Positions 25,424 to 33,818 of a stretch of DNA of 33,818 bases are shown piece after piece. How positions within the stretch are numbered: the stretch's first letter is position 1; each line of letters begins with the position of its first letter. The position numbers and the translations under genes were made by a program. The notes beneath the pieces were generated by a model. It was not told the DNA's origin. It saw nothing but the letters and a program-made list of their open reading frames with translations, and made no database searches. Origin of the DNA: Candidatus Nitrosopumilus sp. (GTDB lineage: Archaea; Thermoproteota; Nitrososphaeria; Nitrososphaerales; Nitrosopumilaceae); assembly GCF_029882185.1 (NCBI RefSeq), contig NZ_JAOULD010000015.1:1-33818 (forward strand). The letters are read 5' to 3'.

Positions 25424-26449
25424 ATGAAAAGTCATTTGATTATTTCTGCCAGCATTGCAGTTATTCTCATTTCTGTATCTGGAATTGCTCTTAATTCTGA
25501 AAATTCTTTGAATGAAAATAAAATACGTATCGCATATTTTCCAAACATTGGCCATGCAATCCCGATAGTTGGAATTGAAAAAGGGTTTTTTGAAGCAAGT
25601 ATAGGAAACACCACAAAGATAGAAACCCGAGTTTTTGATAGTGGACCTCAGGCAATCGAATCACTTTTTGCCAATTCGATTGATGTTGCATATGTGGGTC
25701 CTGGCCCTGCAATAAACGGATTTCTAAATTCAGAAAATCACAATGTGAAGATTCTTGCAGGAGCTGCAAGTGGTGGTGCAAGCTTTATTGTTCATCCTTT
25801 ATCTGAAATAAACATTGCGTCTGATTTCGCAGGAAAAAAAATTGCCGCTCCTCAAATTGGAAACACACAAGATGTATCCTTGAGAAATTATTTGTCAGAA
25901 AATGGACTCAAACCAGCTGAAAAAGGTGGCTCTGTAATTATTTATAATATTCCAAACCCTGACATTTACACATTGTTTGTTAAGGGTGATATTGATGGTG
26001 CTTGGGTAGCGGAACCTTGGGCTACTATCTTAGAATATGAGTTGGATGGAAAACGATTGTTTCATGAAGAAGAATTATGGCCAAACAATGAGTTTGCATC
26101 TGTTCTTTTAATTGGCAATACAAATTTTGCAGAAAAAAACCCCACAATAATTAAAAATTTGTTGAAATCTAATAGCGACATTGCAGATTGGATTAATCAA
26201 AATCCTATGGAAACTAGAATTATTTTTAATAATTTTTTAAATTCTCATTTGGGCCAATCCTTATCTGATGATGTTGTAGATATTGCATTATCAAATCTTG
26301 TAATCACTGATGATCCTTTATCTGATTCTGTTCATTCATTTGCTGAGAAAGCAGATGCCTTAGGTTATCTTGGAAGAAATGGATATGATTTGTCTGGTAT
26401 TTTTTACTACTTTGATACAAATTCTATCAATGGAAATGATACTACATGA
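25424..26449 (+). CDS. ABC transporter substrate-binding protein (SsuA/TauA/NrtA type)
   Basis: 341 aa. An N-terminal signal or anchor (LIISASIAVILISVSGIAL, no lipobox Cys) is followed by a NMT1/SsuA-like two-lobed domain: IRIAYFPNIGHAIPIVGIE, FDSGPQAIESLFANSIDVAY, VGPGPAINGF, VKGDIDGAWVAEPWATIL. The family binds nitrate, sulfonates, taurine, thiamine precursors and similar small solutes. The exact ligand cannot be read from sequence. It overlaps the ATPase gene by 4 nt (ATGA), so the three-gene importer is one operon. Confidence 0.88.
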   Translation: MKSHLIISASIAVILISVSGIALNSENSLNENKIRIAYFPNIGHAIPIVGIEKGFFEASIGNTTKIETRVFDSGPQAIESLFANSIDVAYVGPGPAINGFLNSENHNVKILAGAASGGASFIVHPLSEINIASDFAGKKIAAPQIGNTQDVSLRNYLSENGLKPAEKGGSVIIYNIPNPDIYTLFVKGDIDGAWVAEPWATILEYELDGKRLFHEEELWPNNEFASVLLIGNTNFAEKNPTIIKNLLKSNSDIADWINQNPMETRIIFNNFLNSHLGQSLSDDVVDIALSNLVITDDPLSDSVHSFAEKADALGYLGRNGYDLSGIFYYFDTNSINGNDTT

Positions 26450-27210
26450 CCAAACTTGAGGCAAAAAATATTGTAAAATATTTCAGTCATGATTCTCACA
26501 AACTCAAAGCATTAGGTGGTGTGAATCTCAAAGTTGAGGCAGGAGACTTTGTGTGCTTGGTAGGTCCATCAGGTTGTGGCAAATCTACCTTTTTACGCAT
26601 AGTTGCAGGTCTGGAAAAGCCTGACGATGGTCAAATCTTGTTTGACGGTCATATGGTTTCAGAGACAGGTCCAGAGAGGATTATGGTGTTTCAGGAAGGG
26701 GCATTATTTCCATGGCTTAAGGTTCAGGATAATGTGGAATTTGGATTAAAGATGGCAGGTATTCCAAAAGAAGAGCGTGCCAAAATATCTCATCGGTATT
26801 TGGATATGATGCAATTGACCAAGTTTGCAGATTCCTATACTTATCAACTATCAACTGGAATGAAGCAGCGTGTTGCAATTGCAAGAGCACTTGTAATGGA
26901 TCCTGACGTATTGTTAATGGATGAGCCTTTTGCTGCACTTGATGCACAGACCCGTGATTTACTATTAGTTGAAATGCAATTAATTTGGGAGAAAACAAAA
27001 AAGACAATTTTGTTTGTAACTCATAGTGTTTCAGAAGCTGCAGTACTTGGAACCAAAGTTGCAATTTTCAGTAATCGCCCATCTGTAATTAAAAAAGAAG
27101 TTGACAATAATTTTCCAAGACCTAGAATAACTGAAGATGAATCATTGCTGAAATTTCAGCAAGACATCTTGGCAGAACTTAGACCCGAGGTAAAAAAAAG
27201 TAAAGAGTAA
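26446..27210 (+). CDS. ABC transporter ATP-binding protein (SsuB/TauB type)
   Basis: 254 aa. Walker A GPSGCGKST, Q-loop MVFQEGALFPWLKV, signature LSTGMKQRVAIARAL, Walker B VLLMDEPFAALD and switch histidine in FVTHSVSEA are all intact. It powers import of the solute captured by the preceding binding protein. ATG overlaps the upstream stop; the permease follows after 5 nt. Confidence 0.94.
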   Translation: MTKLEAKNIVKYFSHDSHKLKALGGVNLKVEAGDFVCLVGPSGCGKSTFLRIVAGLEKPDDGQILFDGHMVSETGPERIMVFQEGALFPWLKVQDNVEFGLKMAGIPKEERAKISHRYLDMMQLTKFADSYTYQLSTGMKQRVAIARALVMDPDVLLMDEPFAALDAQTRDLLLVEMQLIWEKTKKTILFVTHSVSEAAVLGTKVAIFSNRPSVIKKEVDNNFPRPRITEDESLLKFQQDILAELRPEVKKSKE

Positions 27211-27215
27211 CAATC

Positions 27216-27974
27216 ATGGCAAAAAATTACACGTTTCATAGAATTGCATTTTATATTGGAATAGTAGCAGTTTGGCAAATCATTGCAATGCTTGGAGTTT
27301 GGCCTGAAAACATTTTCCCATCTCCATATGAGGTTGCAGAAGATTTGGCATATGGTGCAGCTGATGGTAGTTTGTTGTATGGAATAGCAACTAGTGTGTG
27401 GAGATTATCTATTGGTTTGGCAATTGCAATTGGTGGAGGAATTGTACTTGGAATATTTATGGCAAGAGTTGAGGTGATTAACCAAACTGTCGGTTCTCTA
27501 GTTCTGGGTTTACAATCAATTCCTTCTATTGCTTGGGTGCCTTTGGCAATACTTTGGTTTGGTTTAACTGATGGGGGGATAGTTTTTGTCACTGCAATTG
27601 GCGCTATTTTTGCAGTAACAATCAACACCTATACTGGAGTCAAAAACATCAATCCTCATTTTATTGAGGCAGCCAGAAACATGGGTGCAAAGGGCAGCCA
27701 GTTGATCACTTCGGTTTTGATTCCAGCAGCTTTTCCATACATGATTTCTGGCTTTAAACAAGGCTGGGCTTTTGCATGGAGGGGTGTAATTGGTGCTGAA
27801 ATCTTGTTTTCATTCCTGGGATTGGGCTTTTTGCTTAATACTGGTCGTTCTCTAAATGATGTTTCGCAAGTCATTGGAATAATGATTGTGATCATGGGAA
27901 TCGGTCTGGCAGTTGATGGTGTGATTTTCAAGAGATTGGAAAACAAAGTAATGTCTCGTTGGGGTTTGAGATAA
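27216..27974 (+). CDS. ABC transporter permease (SsuC/TauC type)
   Basis: 252 aa with about six hydrophobic helices. The cytoplasmic EAA loop that docks the ATPase is EAARNMGAKGSQLITSVLIP. It ends the importer operon; a T-run at 27976-27981 right after the stop may terminate it. Substrate unknown, as for the binding protein. Confidence 0.92.
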   Translation: MAKNYTFHRIAFYIGIVAVWQIIAMLGVWPENIFPSPYEVAEDLAYGAADGSLLYGIATSVWRLSIGLAIAIGGGIVLGIFMARVEVINQTVGSLVLGLQSIPSIAWVPLAILWFGLTDGGIVFVTAIGAIFAVTINTYTGVKNINPHFIEAARNMGAKGSQLITSVLIPAAFPYMISGFKQGWAFAWRGVIGAEILFSFLGLGFLLNTGRSLNDVSQVIGIMIVIMGIGLAVDGVIFKRLENKVMSRWGLR

Positions 27975-28055
27975 TTTTTTTATTAAAATTATTGTTTGTT
28001 ATTTAATAAATAATACCATCTTATTGTACGATCATCGGCTTTGTTATTATCATAA

Positions 28056-28066
28056 TTACTTATATT
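28056..28066 (+). promoter_or_regulatory. TATA box of the large copper protein
   Basis: TTACTTATATT is centred about 35 nt ahead of ATG 28096, predicting a leader of about 8 nt. The rest of the 121-nt gap is AT-rich without recognisable structure. Confidence 0.45.
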
Positions 28067-28095
28067 CCCAATGTGTGTGAATCTCTCAATAACTT

Positions 28096-31000
28096 ATGAA
28101 ACGAACACAAACAATGCTAATAACGACAGTTATACTTTCAATTGCATTGACATCTGTTTTTGCATTTGATTTTAAAAACAACAACGCTGACACTTTAGAT
28201 ACTCAAATTCCATTTGCAGCTGAAGCAAAACCTGGTGATCAACATAATATCACGATGGAGGCTGTAGCAATGCCTGATGGTTTGTATGCATACAGAATGG
28301 TGTCATACAATATCAATGGTGGTGATGACTTGGTCGGAACTCAATATTCTGGCAAACCCTCAATCCCAGGACCTACACTCATTTTGACTGAAGGTGATGA
28401 GGCAAATGTTACTCTTATCAACAGTGCTTGTGAAAACAACTTTGTTGATGGTCCATCACACCCACTCGGTGTACCAACATTTTCTGAAACATCTCTGCTA
28501 GGAATTCATGTACATGGTGTTCATTATGACATTAGTGATGATGCAACATATTCAAGAATGAACATGGCAGAAAGTTCAGGAGCTCAATGTGGTGGTGATA
28601 TTGAATATAGTTGGATAGCTGCTCCAGGAACCGCCGGTGCGTGGCCATACCATGATCATATGTTTTCCATCAACGAAGTTGGTGCAGAAGAATTAGGTCT
28701 ATTTGGCACTGTGATCATTAATCCTGCTAATGGTAAGGTTAATGGTCTGGTAGATGATCAAACCGGAGAAGTAAAACAAGTCAATATTGACAAAATTGAA
28801 AAAGAATTTGTTCTATGGATGGTTTCATCTGAAACTCTTGGTAGAAGTATTTTCTATGGAAATGAAATTGATTATGATACTTCTGACTATTCTGGTGATT
28901 CTGGAATTAGAGAAACAGCCCTTTGGACAAATCCAAATCTAGTTGCAACCGATGGCAAAATTTACCGATTCCATGTAATGGGATTAGGTGATGAAGTTCA
29001 TGCATTTCATTTACATGGACACAGATGGACTGAAGACATTCATAAAAAAGCGTCTGAAGAGGATATCATCGATGTAAAGGAAATTGTTCCATTACAACGT
29101 CATACTTTCCTTGTTCAAGCAAGTGATAATGATGCTGCAGATTCAACTCATGATGATCCTGAAGGATGGATGTATCATTGTCACATAACAGATCACATGG
29201 AACAGGGAATGTCTGGAATGATGAATGTCTTACCAGAATACCAAAGTGATGATCTTCCAGTAATCGGTGCAACATTCACTTTAAGTGATGAACCAGGACT
29301 CTGGATGAAAACACTTGATGCAGGTATTGCTGATGAATTAGATAACTATCTTGCAGATAAAATTGGTCTTCAAATAGATGCAAAAGACGGTACAGGATTC
29401 CCACTAGGTTACATTAGTGATGCTCTAGAAGCAGCTGTACCGGGTGCAGGAACTGATTTCTCTAATTCAGAAGGACGTTCTCTTGCAGTAATTAATCTTG
29501 GTGAAACAGTCAACTTTGGAATGAAAGATTCACAAACAAAACACACAATCACCACATTGATTTATCCTCAGGGTGCTGAACTTTTGGGTGGGAATGGAAT
29601 TCTAAATGCTGTTCCTGGTCTAAGTCACTTTGATCAACAATTAGGAATTAGAGGTTCTACTCTTTTGACTGATAAATCTGGTGTTCCAACGGGATTAGAT
29701 GAACCTGGACTGTATGTCTTTGTATGTAAAATACATCCTTACATGTTCAGTGCAGTAATCGTAGATGATCCTGAAACTAATCTTTACATCGAAGGAGATC
29801 TTAACAAACCATTCCCATTACTTGACTTGTCTGAAAACCTTGTGGTTTTAACAAGAACTGGTACTGGTGTTGAATTTGGTGAATTAGGTACTACTTTCCC
29901 AACAGTTGTTCCACCTACCCATGATCTTGCAAAATCACTTCTCACAACATTCTATGTGATAACTGATCCAAACAATTGGAGAGATTATCAACAAGATGAT
30001 TGGAACATCAATTTGCCACCTGTATTGGTCACTACTAATACAGAAGAATTGGCAGTTGCATTGCCTTACAGTACTGCAACAACACAATTTGCTGCAGGCG
30101 TATTGGGATTGACAAATTCTACAGGTAATGGACCAACACTTGCTCAAATCGCAGGTCTTGAAATGGATAAGGTTATTCCAAATCCTGAAGTAGAGGATCC
30201 TGAAATTGATGGAATTGGTGAGGTTTGGGTAAATACCCAATTTGAGACAACACTAAACAAGAATCATCCTGGAACTCCATCAGATAAACCAGGTACAATT
30301 ACTGTAATTGACACAGGCAAATGGAATATTGAAAGGAAGATTGCACTTCCTGAAATCAATATGAATCACCCACACAACATGTGGACTGACACCAAAAACG
30401 AAGTGATCTATCAGACACAATGGTTTGGAAATGAAATGGCAGTAATTGATAGAGAAAGCGGTGAATTAATCAAAGAAGTGTTCACTGGACAATCTCCATC
30501 ACATGTCATGACCTCTCCAGCTACTGATAGTATCTATATCGCTGTAAATGGTGAAGAAACTGTAAACGAATTTGATTCTGTCACATATGAGATGACAAGA
30601 CAACTTTCAACAGGATTCCGTTCACATCCTCATGGTCATTGGGTAAGTAGCTCTGGTCAATATCTTGTAACTCCTGACTTTATTGGACTGAAAGCATCAA
30701 TTCTTGATCTTGAATCTGGTTCTGCAATTAGTTCAGACAATGTTTTGTTTGGACCTATTGCAACTGGTATGAAAGGTGACGAATCTGTATTCTATACTGC
30801 TGACTTCTTGGGCAATTCAATGACTGCAATAGATCCATCTGATGGTGAAATTCTCAGTAACATTGATTGGCTAGACCATGGACTAATAGGACTTCCTATT
30901 CAAACACCTATCAGTCCAGATGATCAATACATGGTAACAGCACTCACACTTGGTGGAAAAATCGGTGTAGTGGATGTTTCTTCATCTAATCCTGAAGATC

Positions 31001-31398
31001 ATTTTGTTACTGCAATCTTAGATTGTGATCCTGGATGTCATGGTGTACAGTGGGGAGCTAAAGATGGCGGTGGATACTATGCATATGTATCCAGCAAATT
31101 CTCAAATGTCATGATAGTGGTGGATCCTAACCCTGATGACGATGTTGAAACAGATGATGCAGAAATTGCTGGAAGAGTACTTCTTGCAGACAATGATGCT
31201 GATTCTGATGACCGAGTCATTGGATATGAGGGATTTGGAGGACAAGGTGTTCTTGCAATTCCTAATGTCTATGAAGGTTGGATTCAAAACACTGTAGATA
31301 CTTGTGATGTGCCTGGAAATGGTAACGGTCCTTGTGGTAAAGAAATCAAAGATTTCTTAAAAGACCTAACTAACGACCAACAAGATCCCCTAGATTAA
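28096..31398 (+). CDS. Secreted multicopper oxidase-cupredoxin-beta-propeller fusion (1100 aa)
   Basis: Signal peptide (LITTVILSIALTSVFAF). Residues ~50-385 form a multicopper oxidase: His138/140/143, His186/188, His302/305/307/309, then HCHITDH (361-367) and Met372, giving a trinuclear site and a type-1 site. Residues ~460-560 form a separate cupredoxin with His483, Cys544, His547 and Met550. Residues ~730-1060 are a YVTN-like beta-propeller (ITVIDTGKWNIERKIALPE, GNEMAVIDRESGELI, SMTAIDPSDGEIL). Histidines recur about once per blade (758/760, 803, 844/846/848, 928, 982). An electron-transferring periplasmic oxidoreductase is likely. Nitrite or other nitrogen-oxide chemistry is possible in this organism, but the substrate is unknown. 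It has its own promoter and a T-rich terminator. Confidence 0.9.
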   Translation: MKRTQTMLITTVILSIALTSVFAFDFKNNNADTLDTQIPFAAEAKPGDQHNITMEAVAMPDGLYAYRMVSYNINGGDDLVGTQYSGKPSIPGPTLILTEGDEANVTLINSACENNFVDGPSHPLGVPTFSETSLLGIHVHGVHYDISDDATYSRMNMAESSGAQCGGDIEYSWIAAPGTAGAWPYHDHMFSINEVGAEELGLFGTVIINPANGKVNGLVDDQTGEVKQVNIDKIEKEFVLWMVSSETLGRSIFYGNEIDYDTSDYSGDSGIRETALWTNPNLVATDGKIYRFHVMGLGDEVHAFHLHGHRWTEDIHKKASEEDIIDVKEIVPLQRHTFLVQASDNDAADSTHDDPEGWMYHCHITDHMEQGMSGMMNVLPEYQSDDLPVIGATFTLSDEPGLWMKTLDAGIADELDNYLADKIGLQIDAKDGTGFPLGYISDALEAAVPGAGTDFSNSEGRSLAVINLGETVNFGMKDSQTKHTITTLIYPQGAELLGGNGILNAVPGLSHFDQQLGIRGSTLLTDKSGVPTGLDEPGLYVFVCKIHPYMFSAVIVDDPETNLYIEGDLNKPFPLLDLSENLVVLTRTGTGVEFGELGTTFPTVVPPTHDLAKSLLTTFYVITDPNNWRDYQQDDWNINLPPVLVTTNTEELAVALPYSTATTQFAAGVLGLTNSTGNGPTLAQIAGLEMDKVIPNPEVEDPEIDGIGEVWVNTQFETTLNKNHPGTPSDKPGTITVIDTGKWNIERKIALPEINMNHPHNMWTDTKNEVIYQTQWFGNEMAVIDRESGELIKEVFTGQSPSHVMTSPATDSIYIAVNGEETVNEFDSVTYEMTRQLSTGFRSHPHGHWVSSSGQYLVTPDFIGLKASILDLESGSAISSDNVLFGPIATGMKGDESVFYTADFLGNSMTAIDPSDGEILSNIDWLDHGLIGLPIQTPISPDDQYMVTALTLGGKIGVVDVSSSNPEDHFVTAILDCDPGCHGVQWGAKDGGGYYAYVSSKFSNVMIVVDPNPDDDVETDDAEIAGRVLLADNDADSDDRVIGYEGFGGQGVLAIPNVYEGWIQNTVDTCDVPGNGNGPCGKEIKDFLKDLTNDQQDPLD

Positions 31399-31412
31399 GT
31401 ATAACTTCAAAC

Positions 31413-31436
31413 TTTTCTTTTTCTTTTTTTATTTTC
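31413..31436. terminator. Long pyrimidine/T tract between convergent genes
   Basis: A plus-strand tract of 24 nt, almost all T with a few C and A, follows the 1100-aa gene by 14 nt and reaches the stop of the convergent transporter. It fits archaeal U-tract termination. Confidence 0.5.
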
Positions 31437-32529
31437 TAATCTTTAGTGATACCACAAATGCGCATATGATTACTATGATTGCAAAATACATCACTGCAGT
31501 ATAATCAAACAAAAATGCAATACTTCCTGCTATTACTGGGCCAACTACTGTTGCAATTGATATTGTAGAGCTGAAAATCCCCGTTGATGTTGAACGTGGA
31601 TTGTTTTCCATCAGGTGGAAATTTCCACCAATAAACAAAAATGCCCATGTTGCACCAACAAGTGACATAAACGGCATTGCCATCCACCAGTCTGTAATTA
31701 CTGCTAACCCAACAAATACAAATGTTGTAAATCCTATACCGATTTGAAACTTTGCTACATTTGATAGGTGAATCTTGCTTGCCATAACATTCATCAAAAT
31801 AAAAGCAGTCAATGTGTTTGCAACATACACAATTGATATTTGATAAAGTTCTGCACCTAATTTTTCCATTAACATTATTGGAAGAATTGTCCAAACTGCT
31901 GCTGCCCCAATATGTCTTAGTAACAATGATGAAAAGAGAAACTTGTTTTTTAAAATTACATTTTTTGTAGTTCCAGGTGTTAGTTCTTTTACCTGTTGCG
32001 GGTTTGGCAATTTGATTGTGAATAACAATCCAATCACAAATGAAGCAGCACTAATCAAGAAAATCAATCTCAGATCATTTGCAATTCCTGCAGCTGCAAT
32101 TCCGGCAAGCCATCCCAATGCATGAAACGAAATTACAGTTGCTGCTCTCTTTTTGTCAATATTTGCCTCGTAGGTATATGCAATCATTGCAGGAATCATA
32201 ATTCCGCTTGCAACCCCTGCAGCAATTCTGACTAGGAAAAACATGCCAAGGTCGTCTGCAAAATAATGCAATCCGAATGTAATTGCGCACCCAATAAAGC
32301 CAATTCTGATGAATTTGAGCCTGGTTCCTTTCTTATCTGAGTGCCTTCCAAAATAAATTTCAGATAAAATCTGGGCAAAACTAAATGATGCTACTAAAAG
32401 TCCAATCTCAAATACTGATTCTGTAACGCCTCTTGCTATGATAGGCATAAACACAAAGATTATGGAAATTCCAGCATGTTGAAAAAAAGTGGCACTACGA
32501 ACTAGATTGTTTACTTGAGACTTTTGCAT
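31429..32529 (-). CDS. Major facilitator superfamily transporter
   Basis: 366 aa with about 11-12 hydrophobic helices. The loop 2-3 motif is present as IYFGRHSDKKGTRLKF (a G-x3-D-x2-G-x-R/K type motif A). The half-repeat is visible, with a basic central loop (KLPNPQQVKELTPGTTKN). It is a secondary transporter, perhaps drug/metabolite efflux. Substrate unknown. Single gene, converging on the copper protein. Confidence 0.88.
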   Translation of the reverse strand: MQKSQVNNLVRSATFFQHAGISIIFVFMPIIARGVTESVFEIGLLVASFSFAQILSEIYFGRHSDKKGTRLKFIRIGFIGCAITFGLHYFADDLGMFFLVRIAAGVASGIMIPAMIAYTYEANIDKKRAATVISFHALGWLAGIAAAGIANDLRLIFLISAASFVIGLLFTIKLPNPQQVKELTPGTTKNVILKNKFLFSSLLLRHIGAAAVWTILPIMLMEKLGAELYQISIVYVANTLTAFILMNVMASKIHLSNVAKFQIGIGFTTFVFVGLAVITDWWMAMPFMSLVGATWAFLFIGGNFHLMENNPRSTSTGIFSSTISIATVVGPVIAGSIAFLFDYTAVMYFAIIVIICAFVVSLKIRK

Positions 32530-32636
32530 AAATATACAAAATTATCTTTAACCTAATTTCAATATACGTATCAATCACATCTTTCTGCAGTTTTTCTGAA
32601 AAGAGTTAAACTGTCCAGTATTACTTTGAAATCAGA

Positions 32637-33599
32637 TTGACAGAAAAAGAATCTTTTCTTGATGCAATGAAAAATCGTATTCTGTTGTTTGACGGTGCAA
32701 TGGGAACTGAAATTCAAAGACATGATCCTAAACCTGAAGACTTTCCAAATAATCAAGACGGGTTTAACGATGGCTTAGTTATTACTCATCCTGAATGGAT
32801 TAAACAAATTCATAGAAATTATTTAGATGCTGGTGCTGATTGTATTGAAACTAATTCTTTTGGTTCAAATAAAATTAAACTTGATGAATATGGTTTTGGT
32901 GATCAAACAGTAGAGTTTAACAAGAAAATTGCTACTTTGGCATCTGAAGTATGCAATGAGTATACTGACAAACCTCGGTATGTGATTGGCTCTATGGGTC
33001 CTACTGGATACCTTCCAAGTTCAAATGATCCTGATTTGGGCCAAAAACCTTTGGATGAAATTAGAGAAGCATTTGAGTTGCAATCTGAAGGATTGATTCT
33101 TGGAGGCGTTGATGCATTACTCATTGAAACCAGCCAGGATATTCTTGAAGTAAAATTGGTAATTGAGGCATGTCACAATGCCATGAAAAAAACTGGCAAA
33201 AAAGTCCCAATAATTGCAAACACTACTTTAGATCAATATGGTAAGATGTTGCTTGGTACAAACATCCAAGCTGCATATACAACAGTATCTGACATGGGAA
33301 TCGACGTATTTGGATTAAACTGTTCTACTGGACCAATTGAGATGACTCCGAGTGTTAGATGGCTAGATGAACAAAATGAACATAGTGTATTGGTTGTTCC
33401 AAACGCTGGCATGCCTGAAAATGATGGAGGTCAAGCAGTTTACAAGATGACTCCTGAAAAAATGGGTGCAGCTTTAGGTGATTTTCTAAATGAATTCAAA
33501 AAAGTCCGAATTATTGGCGGTTGTTGTGGAACAAATCCTGAGCACATCAAAGCATTAAGGAAGGTAATTGACGAAAAAGCTAATTCTATCAAGGGTTAA
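32637..33599 (+). CDS. Homocysteine S-methyltransferase (MetH N-terminal domain)
   Basis: 320-aa stand-alone homocysteine-binding barrel. LLFDGAMGTEIQRHDPKPED at the N-terminus and the zinc cysteines in FGLNCSTGP and GGCCGTNPEH match module 1 of cobalamin-dependent methionine synthase. The start is TTG (no ATG for 10 codons). The partner gene at 33632 carries the next module, so methionine synthase is split here, with this protein presenting zinc-bound homocysteine. A stand-alone betaine or S-methylmethionine-type methyltransferase is the alternative, disfavoured by the neighbour. Confidence 0.88.
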   Translation: MTEKESFLDAMKNRILLFDGAMGTEIQRHDPKPEDFPNNQDGFNDGLVITHPEWIKQIHRNYLDAGADCIETNSFGSNKIKLDEYGFGDQTVEFNKKIATLASEVCNEYTDKPRYVIGSMGPTGYLPSSNDPDLGQKPLDEIREAFELQSEGLILGGVDALLIETSQDILEVKLVIEACHNAMKKTGKKVPIIANTTLDQYGKMLLGTNIQAAYTTVSDMGIDVFGLNCSTGPIEMTPSVRWLDEQNEHSVLVVPNAGMPENDGGQAVYKMTPEKMGAALGDFLNEFKKVRIIGGCCGTNPEHIKALRKVIDEKANSIKG

Positions 33600-33631
33600 G
33601 TATTTACAAAAACAGATGTGATTTTACTACA

Positions 33632-33818
33632 TTGACAGTTCCTAGAGTAAGTTCAGCATTGAAGGCAGTTGATCTAAAACAAATCCCACCACCTCTGATA
33701 ATTGGAGAAAGAATTAACACTCAGGGTTCTCGTAAAGCAAAGAAACTAGTTCTTGCTGATGATTATGATGGATTAGTTGATTTGGGTAGAATCCAAGTTG
33801 AGGATGGAGCTCACTGTC
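33632..33818 (+). CDS. metH: Methionine synthase pterin-binding module, 5' end (partial)
   Basis: It begins at TTG 33632, 32 nt after the preceding stop, and continues past the window edge (62 codons visible). PPPLIIGERINTQGSRKAK is the start of the methyltetrahydrofolate/pterin-binding domain of MetH. By family, pterin, cap and cobalamin domains should follow outside the window. Like its neighbour, it begins TTG ACA. Confidence 0.8.
   Translation, partial: MTVPRVSSALKAVDLKQIPPPLIIGERINTQGSRKAKKLVLADDYDGLVDLGRIQVEDGAHC

Overview
The window looks like a chromosomal segment of a marine ammonia-oxidising archaeon of the Nitrosopumilus type (Thaumarchaeota/Nitrososphaerota). The evidence is low GC, TATA-like boxes about 27 nt ahead of start codons with almost no leader, several TTG/GTG starts, archaeal-only genes (archaeal DnaG primase, CTP-dependent riboflavin kinase, diphthine synthase), LysW-dependent lysine/arginine synthesis, secreted copper proteins, and an adjacent pair matching two steps of the 3-hydroxypropionate/4-hydroxybutyrate (HP/HB) carbon-fixation cycle. 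The gene order is close to what I remember of N. maritimus, but this was not checked against any database. No rRNA, tRNA, CRISPR array or insertion sequence was found.

Layout. 1-2700 is a gene-poor accessory stretch: small proteins with one N-terminal membrane helix, a decayed paralogue of one of them, a hidden minus-strand coiled-coil ORF, and a non-coding block with repeated AGCTA cores ending in a terminator-like hairpin. 2700-8680 is central metabolism: a small winged-helix regulator, glutamate dehydrogenase, a Toprim protein, a 46-aa ORF coupled to a class-I glutamine amidotransferase, an ADP-forming acyl-CoA synthetase (probably 3-hydroxypropionate-CoA ligase) and an enoyl-CoA hydratase (probably 3-hydroxypropionyl-CoA dehydratase/crotonyl-CoA hydratase). 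8700-11600 holds a secreted cupredoxin, a two-domain multicopper oxidase and two putative DNA-binding proteins. 11641-15084 holds a CBS-pair protein, an A-type Fe-S carrier, DnaG, and the two flavin-cofactor enzymes RibK and RibL, convergent and overlapping by 4 nt.

15129-25291, all on the minus strand, is mostly a combined lysine/arginine locus: argG, lysW, an ArgX/LysX ligase, lysY(argC), lysZ(argB), lysJ(argD), an Lrp-type regulator, homocitrate synthase, a second lysW, a second LysX ligase, lysK, then diphthine synthase. The carrier protein LysW holds the substrate through its C-terminal Glu while the shared Z-Y-J-K enzymes process it. The two ligases would choose glutamate (arginine branch) or aminoadipate (lysine branch). 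The second LysW ends in Gln instead of Glu, which is the most surprising detail in the window.

25424-27974 is a three-gene ABC importer. 28096-31398 encodes a secreted 1100-aa fusion of multicopper oxidase, cupredoxin and beta-propeller, with histidines recurring about once per propeller blade. A major-facilitator transporter and a split methionine synthase (homocysteine-methyltransferase protein, then a pterin-binding protein running off the end) close the window.
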